DNA of 64,000 bases, taken from positions 2,558,340 through 2,622,339 of the forward strand of contig QRDG01000415.1 of the NCBI GenBank assembly GCA_012064385.1, written 5' to 3'. How positions within the stretch are numbered: the first letter of the stretch is position 1; each line of letters begins with the position of its first letter. Shown here in pieces: positions 55,831 to 64,000 of the stretch. The notes under the pieces were generated by a model. It was not told the DNA's origin and did not search any database. It worked only from the letters and a program-made list of their open reading frames with translations. The translations under genes and the position numbers were made by a program. Origin of the DNA: Puccinellia tenuiflora (taxonomy: Eukaryota > Streptophyta > Magnoliopsida > Poales > Poaceae).

Positions 55831-56779
55831 TAACTTATGAGGTTGCGTGGAAGATGGAACATAGTGACCAACCTTAAATCCATGAGACAAGCCTTCTTAA
55901 CTTGCCTATCCACCCTGAGTGAAAAAACATCTTTTCCTCGCCGCAAGAATATGCATTGCACATAAAGGTAAATTAAAATTATAATTTTGTTACAGAATAT
56001 GGTGTAGCTATGTATATACAGTTCTAATGTGTTTATCTCTATTTTTAATGTGCACCATTACCCTGACGAAGTGACGATGCAGAGCTAATCAACAAAGAGA
56101 ACTTTAACTTCTTGTGGATGATGATACTATAGGGTGCAACACCCAAGGGGGGCCGGTGACAACTTGCTATGCAGATGAAATGAAGAGCGCTCTTGGAGTA
56201 AAGATTGAACCCAAGGACCTGGAGTGGTGGATCATCTAAGACGGACGTCGTTGATGAGAACAATAATGATGACTTCATGCCACCTNGCACATGGCAAACA
56301 AGCACATCGCACAGCTAGGTTTCTAATGTGTCGCCCATGGAAGATGGACGTCCCTCACATAGATGATATATTACCACTTGGGCCTTGGCGTACACTACAC
56401 ACACAGGTTAATCACACCTTGCATTATACATGTACCACATGCACTCGCTTATTCAAGTGGCACGAACAGATCCAGCAGATAGAGGGAATGATGGACCGAC
56501 GATGGAAGATGGCTGTACGTGTAGCTAGAGACCCGCGCGCGTCGAGCCCGTCGATGGCCATGTTCGAGGTGATCAACCGAACATGGCCCCCGATTTACTA
56601 CTACCTTCTAATCTTCTATGTATACGTATCAAGTTTTTCTACGATTTTTATATTTTCTAGTGGCCCAGTTCCAGCACGTAGCCAGGAAGCAGCCCACCTT
56701 GATGATTCCCTTTGCCTTTGCGGCCCAGCACATACCCAAACTACGAGGCCAGACGGAAAACCAATCGCTCGTCTTGCGT
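55831..56779. other. intergenic with one ambiguous base
   Basis: No gene recognised. Position 56286 is N, the only unresolved base I noticed in the window. ORFs running across it are not meaningful. Confidence 0.5.
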
Positions 56780-59700
56780 TCCGCCGTCCGCGATACTGAG
56801 AGAGATCGTGCGAGCGACGGCCCGCACGCCTTTACATCCAGATCGCCAGATCGGCCAACGCAAATTCACCTCGCTACATCCTTCGTTTGTTTAACCAGCG
56901 CCTCTGAAATCATAGATCAGCGACCTGAAGGTAATATCGCCGCAACACTGCAACCTTGTCTATACATGTTAAATTGTTTGAATTGTTTTATTAATTTCTT
57001 ATTGTTAATACTATGAAACAGGTAGAATCATGAATAATATCATCAGAAGAACAAAGTGTCAATCTGGTGCGGAAAAGAAGAGGAAAAGAGAAAGATTGGA
57101 AGCAGCAGCTTAGTCGCAAAAGGGCGCTCTCGATAAATTTGTTGTGAAGAAACCACAAACAAATTTAGGAAATCAACCTCCAATTGCTAATACTGATGTT
57201 GCTAGTGGTGACGATGTGATAGGGGTGGATACTCACACTGAAGAATTTGATGAAGGTGATGCTAATATGGATGATGGAGGCGATGGTGCTAATGTTAATG
57301 ATGATGCTAATGTTGACGATGAAGGTAATGATACAACTATTGGTGGTGACAGCAATAGTTCTTTTCAGCCAGTTATATTTGACCCAAGAAATTGGGATGG
57401 TCTTGATCCTAAAATGATTGATATTTTGTTGCAATAGGGTCCTAAGAGAGACTTGTCTATAGAGCAAGGTCCTAAAGACACATTAAATAGAAGCTTTTCT
57501 GCATCGGCATATAATAGAAAGCTCCCAAATAAAGAACCATGTGATAGGGAATGGCTTGTATACAGTAAAGAGCTTGACAAAATATTTTGTTTCTGCTGCA
57601 AATTATTAAAGAAGGGGCTTGTGAGAGGAAAGTTAGCAAATGAGGGTTTTAATGACTGGATACATCTTAGCCATAGACTTAAAGAGCATGAAACTAGTAG
57701 AGAACATGTCACAAATATGAGTTCATGGTATGACTTGCGTATGAGGTTCCAGAATAATCAAACAATTGATAAAGTTGCTCAGCGGGAACTTGACAAGGAA
57801 AGGGAGCATTGGAGAAAAGTTTTGTTCAGGATTCTTTTGATTGTACAATTTCTTGGTGAGCACAACATAGCATTTCGTGGCAGCAATAGCAAGTTGTATG
57901 ATGATAACAATGGCAATTTTTTAGGACTGGTTCAAATGTTGGCTCACTTTGATCCGGTTATGAAAGAGCATATTGACCGCATCACCAATGATAGAATTCG
58001 TGACCATTATCTTGGTCCTTCCATCCAAAATGAGTTAATAAATTTGCTAGCTGGTGCAATCAGGTCGGTAATTATTGGAAAGATAAAGGAGGGGAAGTAC
58101 TTCTCTGTTATACTTGACTGTACTCCAGATGCAAGCCATCAAGAACAAATGTCTTTGATAATAAGGTATGTTGATACATCTTCAGATTCTGCTTGCATTC
58201 AAGAATCGTTCTTAGGATTTTTGGTTGTGAAAGATACCACTGGGCAAGGATTGTGTGATGCACTAGAAGAGAAATTGAAGAGTCTTGACCTTGATATAGC
58301 CAATGTGAGAGGGCAGGGATATGATAATGGGTCGAATATGAAAGGAAAACATCAAGGGGTACAAAAGAAAGTTTTGGATATAAATCCAAGAGCCTTTTAT
58401 TCTGCTTGTGGTTGTCATAGTTTGAATTTGACACTATGTGATATGGCAAATTCTTGTCGTAAAGCAACATAATTTTTTGGTGTTGTTCAGCGCATCTATA
58501 CAACATTTTCTAATTCCACTAAGCGTTGGCAAATTCTGAAAGATAATATTACAGGATTGACTCTCAAGTCATTGTCATCTACTCGTTGGGAGAGTCGTGT
58601 TGATAGTGTTAAGGCTATAAGATTTCAAATTTCAGGAGTAAGAGAGGCTTTGTTACAAGTGGCTGAAAGTGATAAGGATCCAATGGCTAGTAGTCAAGCT
58701 CAATCATTGGCAGAACATGAACTTGGCGACTTCGAATTTCTATCATCATTAATCATCTGGTATGACATATTATCTGCTATCAATATGGTCAGCAAACATC
58801 TACAGTCAAAGGATATGCTTATTGATATTGCAATTGAGTCTGTACAGGGGCTGATTTCATTTTTCACTAAGTACAGAGATAATGGCTTCTCAAAAGCATT
58901 GGAATCTGCAAAAGAAATTGCAACCGAGATGGATATTCCTCCAGAGTTCCGCACCAAGCGTAAGATTAAAAGAAAACGACATTTTGATGAGGAAGCAAAT
59001 GATGCGTCTGTTGATTTAAAATCTGCGGAGGAGTCATTCAGGGTGAACTATTTTATACCTATTGTTGATCAAGCTATAGCTTCACTAAACAGGAGATTTG
59101 AACAGTATCAGGGGTATGAAAAAATATTTGGTTTCTTGTTTACTTCAGATAGGCTGCAATCCATGGATGATGATAGTATGTCGGCTGCTTGCACTAATCT
59201 TGAGAATGCACTTAAGATTCCAGAACATGAAGATGAACATGGGAATAAGATTGAAGAGCAAAAAGATATCGATGGAGCGGAATTGTTGGTTGAGTTGATA
59301 TTTCTTCAGGATTTTCTTGAGAAATCCATGGGTCCTATTGATATTTTGAACTTTTTGAAGAAGCGCCCCTATTATCCTGTTGCTAATATTGCATACAGAA
59401 TTTTGTTAACAATTCCTGTTACAGTTGCATCGGCGGAAAGGAGCTTTTCCAAACTCAAGTTGTTGAAATCTTACTTGCGTTCTACTATGACGCAAGAAAG
59501 GCTCAATGGATTGGCGACAATAGCACTTGAAAATGATATCCTAGACAAGATTAATTATGAAGATATAATTGAAAATTTTGTTTCAAGAAATACGAGACGG
59601 ATGATGCTTTTTAGTAGAATATGAGGTCAGTTTGTTACTTTAGTGGTACTTTTAGTAGAGTTAAGATTTGATAAACGATGTAACCATTGTGGATGCTTGA

Positions 59701-59938
59701 AGCAACAAGTTTCAGACACACTCTTTTCCTTACCAGGGTACCTAAGGGGACTGGAAGGTTTTTAATGAGGCGGCTTGCTAGCTTAATATATTTGTTTCAG
59801 AAAATGATTTAATATGTTTGTATATATTGTTAAAAATAACACATACTTAAATTATGTAATAAAATAAAAGTATTTAAAATTACAAGGCCCCATTTTCAAT
59901 TTCGCATCGGAGCCCCCGATTTCTGGAGACGGCCCTGG
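56780..59938 (+). mobile_element. hAT-type transposon, right end present, left end not found
   Basis: The right terminus is CGATTTCTGGAGACGGCCCTG, ending at 59938. It reads CAGGGCCGTCTC from the outside, a familiar terminus of hAT elements that encode TTF-zinc-finger transposases. It lies 314 bases after the transposase stop and directly against the FPF1-like gene. I could not find the matching left terminus; the left coordinate is only where a plausible 5' leader begins (a leader intron with donor at 56931 and acceptor at 57021). Confidence 0.65.
57030..59624 (+). pseudogene. hAT transposase, TTF zinc finger and hAT dimerisation domain, three nonsense codons
   Basis: A single frame runs from ATG 57030 to TGA 59622-59624 (865 codons), with stops at 57111 (TAG), 57435 (TAG) and 58470 (TAA). 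Order: basic N-terminus, acidic Asp/Asn linker, TTF-type zinc finger around CDREWLVYSKELDKIFCFCC (57540-57600), a DUF4371-like RNase-H-fold part with ILDCTPDASHQEQM (about 58098) and RGQGYDNGSNMKG (about 58310), then CGCHSLNL. The hAT C-terminal dimerisation domain is near 59370-59560 (YPVANIAYRILLTIPVTVASAERSFSKLKLL in outline). The same family is annotated as zinc finger MYM-type protein 1-like. No frameshifts: only point nonsense mutations, so inactivation is recent. An upstream leader intron (56931-57021) is plausible. Confidence 0.88.
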
Positions 59939-60257
59939 CGTCGACGACCTTGTCACCTTGAAGTGGTCGCGGTTCTTGACGACGACGTCGTACATGTGGG
60001 TGGATCGGAGCCTGGAGAAGTCGCGCGGGAGGGAGATGAGGTCGATGCTGCCGTCGCGCTTGTGGAGCTGGACGATGGCGAGGTCCTCGTAGTAGCGCTC
60101 CCACCCCAGCGAGCCCAGCCGCCGCTCCAGCATCGCCAGCTAGCGAACTCATCGTCTCGTTCGCCGGCAGGTACACCAGCACCTTCTTGCTCGGCCCCGC
60201 ATCCGGCTCCAGCTCCATCATCCCATTCTTGAACACCCACACGCCTCCTGCAGACAT
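59939..60257 (-). pseudogene. FLOWERING-PROMOTING FACTOR 1-like protein, frameshifted
   Basis: From ATG 60257 the minus strand reads GGVWVFKNGMMELEPDAG and KKVLVYLPANETMSSLA, then jumps frame to MLERRLGSLGWERYYEDL, FHKR-like QLHKRDGSIDLISLPRDFS, and THMYDVVVKNRDHFKV. This is nearly the whole of a FPF1-family protein (about 105 of about 110 residues). FPF1 proteins are small plant proteins that influence flowering time and gibberellin response. The frame change at about 60134-60141 fits a 4-base insertion (GCTGGC where GC would keep frame). The native C-terminus is replaced by the hAT terminus at 59938. It has both a frameshift and a lost end, so I call it a pseudogene. Confidence 0.85.
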
Positions 60258-60360
60258 CGAGCTTAATTACTTGGAACTTCTAGCTTTCGACTTCTAGCTT
60301 TAAAGCTGCTCGATCGGTCTAGTGGCTTGTTGGTGGTATGCTCTGTGCTGGGTACTGTGC

Positions 60361-60370
60361 GTTTATATAG
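60361..60370 (-). promoter_or_regulatory. TATA box of the FPF1-like gene
   Basis: The minus strand reads CTATATAAAC about 105 bases upstream of the ATG at 60257, a normal spacing for a plant core promoter with a short leader. The promoter appears intact though the coding region is not. Confidence 0.65.
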
Positions 60371-60399
60371 GCGGATCGATGGCGGCTGGAGTGGCACGT

Positions 60400-61125
60400 C
60401 GCACATGCACGACTACTAGATATTCGACAGCAACATACATTTTTTCTGCAGACTCGCTGCATTCTACGCTCTTATTGGATCGCTCTGCTTGACAACTGGT
60501 CACCCCAATATATACATCAGCAATTCTAAAAGATCTACTAGTAGAAAGTAATTATTCCCCAACTTGTCCTACATTTTTTTTTTGAAATGGAGTTAAGAGT
60601 TTTGCCTCATCCTCGACACGTGTCGTGAGTACCGTTATGTCGCCGTGGATGCTTTCGTCCTTGCAAGCGGCGCTCCCTCTCGTCCCAAGCCGGGTACGCA
60701 CTCGCCCCCGAGGCGGGGCTCCGTCTGTTCTCCTGCTGCCTCAAGAAGGAGAAGAAGGAGCAGCCACCGTTGCCGCTGAAGATGTTGAAGACAAAGGAGG
60801 AGTTGGGTCTCGCGTCCGCCCTCATCGAGTTTAAGAAGACACAGTGCAGCCGGCCACCGCTCGATGGTCCACGGGGGATTACGACATCTTCACGACCGAC
60901 GATGACGGTAGTGCGGATAGCGATGAGCTCGGCTACTCCGCCTTCGGCCGGTGCTAGGTCTAGAGTTAGGTCTAGTTTAGTTTAAATTTCATTCAAAACT
61001 TCTATAATATCATAAGTTTCAAGAATAGTACACCATGAATCCATGATGGTGGATGGCCTATCTACGAATCAACATGTGGTTATATGGTTAGGAGGGTGGT
61101 GATATCCTAACCCACCAGAGTTCAA
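60400..61125. other. intergenic with GC-rich ORF of unknown origin
   Basis: The first part is the FPF1-like upstream region. From 60625 to 60985 overlapping plus-strand ORFs are GC-rich and include KEELGLASALIEFKK, which I do not recognise. It could be a captured gene fragment in an unidentified transposon. Confidence 0.3.
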
Positions 61126-61128
61126 TTA

Positions 61129-62410
61129 GGGCGTGTTTGGTAGCCCACGCACTCCTCAACCAGGCCCTGCGGATGCAAAAACGAGGCGTTTGGTGGCCTG
61201 GCCCAGCCCGCGTTCCTGCATGGCACGAACCTTAAAGCAGCGTCGGGCCAGGCCCGATAGGAACGGCCGAATCGGCCGTTTCCACTGAGCCACCCTCTTT
61301 TGCTCTGTTCCGATGCAGGGGTGGGGAACGCGGAGCCGAGCTCGTCCGCCCCTCGGAGATGGCGCGAGCTCGCGCGCGCAGCCGAAAAAGCGGCGGGACA
61401 AATTTCGGTCACCGCCCATCGATTTCGCTCCCCTATTTCACCCCCTCCGCCTCGCCGCCGGAACTCCCGCCACCATTTCACACACCCTCCTCCGAGCTCT
61501 CCTCTTTTCAGATCTAACACAGAGGAGCAGGAAAGCGGCGGATACTCCTCCGGCGGCTGTAAGTCCTCCTTTTGTACACCTAGATCTAGTACTATGAGGT
61601 TAATCTTAGTACATCTTTAGGTGTTCATGCGGTAGATCTTTTATCTAGCAGCCCATGCCTAGCTCTTGATGCAGTACATCTTGTAGATCGACCATTAGCT
61701 CCTCATGCGGTAGATCTTTTATCTAGCAGACCATGCCTAGCTTTTGATGCGGTACATCTTCTAGATCGACCATTAGCTTGTCATGCTTAGGTACTGATGC
61801 GGTAGTTCATCTGTGTAGGATCCTGATCTTTCCTCTACGTCTATGCTGCCTTTGCCCGCGAAGCCGCTGCGGTACATACCGGCCACAGATGCATTCGTCG
61901 TAGAGGTAGGGGCACAGGCCAGAAGTGGGGTCGTGTCGGTGCCTCGAGTGTTCGTCTCGGTGCGAAGGAGAAGGTCTCAGAACAGTCCAATGCAGTGGCC
62001 AGCAGCTTTGTGGTGCATCACCAGCAGATCTTGTGCTGAATTTATGATGCACCACCTATTTTGCTAACTAGTTAGGGCATGTTCATTCAAGCCTATGGTT
62101 CGGCATGTTTAGACATGATATGTAGAACATTGTGGGTAACTGTGGTATGTTCACCACTCGGACAACAGGTAAGCACATCAAGTCACTTGCATGTAACCAA
62201 ACACCATGAAATTAGCACTGTGAACACTTTTAACGCAACCAAACAGCGTAGTCTTGAAAATTTGCATGCTGTCAAACGGGCCTAACCAAAATATTGTTGG
62301 CAACCAAACGGGTTGCACAACATGGCTCAGTCCTCGTTTTTTCAGGATCTGGCTGACCAGGGGCACGGATGTAAGGAGGCCGAAAAACGGCTGAGCAACC
62401 AAACATGCCC
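61129..62410. mobile_element. PIF/Harbinger-like non-autonomous element
   Basis: The left end is GGGCGTGTTTGGTAGCC; the right end, read from outside, is GGGCATGTTTGGTTGC. The two are flanked by TTA (61126-61128 and 62411-62413), the Harbinger/Tourist target duplication. It is 1,282 bp with no transposase. The interior has a GC-rich block (61330-61560) and a 78-bp tandem repeat. A second inward copy of the CCAAACGGG phrase (62300) suggests repeated ends. Confidence 0.8.
61631..61815. repeat. 78-bp tandem repeat, two copies plus a partial
   Basis: GGTAGATCTTTTATCTAGCAG recurs at 61631 and 61709, and the partial GGTAGTTCAT is near 61800. Each unit also has CCATGCCTAGCT and TAGATCGACCATTAGCT. 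It lies inside the Harbinger-like element. Confidence 0.8.
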
Positions 62411-62413
62411 TTA

Positions 62414-64000
62414 AACTCCAGGTTTGATACGGTATTGTATGAAGACGAAATATTGCTTTAGTGGGAGCCATGGCCAACTGTTCCGGACTGGTGAATGAGT
62501 TTGCAAATCGAAAATGGCCCGCGTAGGCACGTCAACAGCACGGTCCAAGTGGGTCCGTGTGCCGGGGGATGCATTACCGTACCGTATGCCAATTCCGACC
62601 ACCGGCGACGGCGACGGCGCCGTCGTCCAAGATTCTGAGAGTACGGACAACTAGTGGCCGTGAAAGTTTACCGGCCCTGTGGACGGTGGTGGATCCGTGT
62701 TTAATTATACTCGGGCGAAAGCTCAGTTCTCGCGTACGTGTGAACCTGCGAGACTCCACAAGTTCGATCGTGCGCAGCGCGCGCACGGACGCATGAACAG
62801 TGCGCGGCTGGGAGCGGTGCCGCGAATCATCCACCTGTGTACACATACACTAGTTGAATTTGGCGTGGCGTGACGCCACGCCGCTGGTGATTTTTTTTTA
62901 AATATATTTTTTTTTGTTCAACAAAATGCTGGCTAAATTGTAATGTTCGAACTTTTTTTTTTAATGAGTAGGTAGCATTTTTTTGTGAGCATTTTTTGAT
63001 AAATTATCTATAATGTTCAAATATTTAGTACGGTGAAATATGTTTCTATTTCGGCGGGAGTATTTAATTTAAATTAGGGAAGATGCATCAGAATTAATTG
63101 TAAATAGTGACAACATTTGAATTCAAATAAGGGAAGGTGCATTTGAATTAGTTCCAAATAGTGACAACGTTTCAATATTCCAAAAAAAATTCCTTTAGCA
63201 TACGCTGCACCCGTTGTATTTTAAAATGTCCCAATTCGTCGAGATTTGTCATCTATTTAATCAAAAATTCCACTAAATTGTTTCTCTAAATTTGGACTAA
63301 TTGGGAAATGTCAAAATCCGTTGGAATTTGTCGTCTATTTTCTCTAAATTTTCACTAATTTGGTGTAGATGGTTACTTGTATTTATATGATTTATCAAAT
63401 TCTATTTAAGTAGGATGGTTTGTACGAAAAAAATTTATTAGGTCTATCATATTGAATGATATCACTGATGTTATTTCTGCTGATTTTATCTGACTATAGA
63501 AGAAATTTGTGAAATGCATATTTTTTGAAATGTCGTAAAAGTGTGAGCTGCAAATATTTAGCAAATTTATGGCATAAGCAGTGAGCATTTTTTATGTGCA
63601 TGTTCATATATTTGTCATATTTGTAAATACTGTCGTGACAAAAAGTTAAATTTGCAAATGGCCGCAGCAAAAAGTGGTTCAGAAATTAATGTATTGATTT
63701 TTTTTAAACAAATTCACATTTGTAAGTATCCGAATTTTTTAAATTGTTAGTAGTGAGAAAACATTCGTACGTGATTTCTTCTTTACGGTTTTTATATGCT
63801 AAGGTTTGGAAGGCAGGTTTTTCCCCCATACTTGGTAATACTACGGTGTAAATAATTGAAATTTGGAGGTGTGGACATTTGGAAGGTTTTCAGACTTTAA
63901 TATGTTAAAATATGGTTTAACTTAGCCATATTTTTCTTATCTACCACCGTATCCATACCTTCTAAAGTGTCACAGAAGTGACAAATGAGCCTTCGTGTAT
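62414..64000. other. intergenic, no gene recognised; minor tandem repeats
   Basis: 62414-62880 is GC-rich with no domain. 62880-64000 is AT-rich. Two short direct duplications are visible: TAAATAGTGACAAC / CCAAATAGTGACAAC about 58 bases apart (63095-63170), and a roughly 80-base unit with GGAATTTGTCGTCTATTT and its variant (63228-63360). Confidence 0.45.

Noticed and set aside
56520..56560. left end of the hAT element at a GCGTCGAG resembling the GCGTCGAC beside the right end
   Set aside because: The adjoining bases do not match the right terminal repeat, so I did not place the left boundary there.

Overview
This is plant nuclear DNA, most likely from a grass of the wheat/oat/Brachypodium side (Pooideae). 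The pointers are intron-containing genes with grass-type GC-rich first exons, a Stowaway MITE, an Au-like SINE, a CACTA element with grass-type subterminal repeats, and Copia, LINE, Harbinger and hAT relics. It is a gene island in repeat-rich sequence. There are no operons, phage genes or CRISPR arrays, and none are expected.

1-23527 is one Copia-type LTR retrotransposon whose left LTR is cut by the window edge. It carries a gag-like ORF but no recognisable pol. Its gag is split by two nested insertions: a Mutator-like element (1317-5736, 9-bp target duplication) and a CACTA element (6927-17319, 3-bp duplication CAA). Removing both, with one copy of each duplication, leaves a single open frame of 760 codons. 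The CACTA element carries a TNP2-type transposase gene with one frameshift, and a second gene (plant-transposase region plus a Ulp1-like domain lacking catalytic residues) with three in-frame stops.

23528-34560 holds a LINE relic, an intact single-exon F-box gene, and a PHO2/UBC24-type E2 ubiquitin-conjugating enzyme gene on the minus strand. PHO2 identity rests on the UBC domain, the exon structure and, above all, miR399 target sites in the 5' leader. I count nine sites, four of them in a 37-bp tandem array. PHO2 is the phosphate-homeostasis E2 that miR399 represses under phosphate starvation.

34560-48400 is mostly decayed LTR fragments, a SINE, and a GC-rich poly(A)-tailed retroposon (43445-44962) containing six small hairpins with compensatory changes. 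A five-exon nuclear gene for mitochondrial ribosomal protein bL21m lies at 48409-51058 (minus).

51059-64000 holds a LINE relic with RNase H, a local duplication with a Stowaway MITE in only one copy, a foldback MITE, a hAT-type (TTF zinc finger) transposase pseudogene, a frameshifted FPF1-like gene abutting the hAT terminus, and a Harbinger-like element. The host genes that look functional are the F-box gene, PHO2 and bL21m. No functional link between them is evident.
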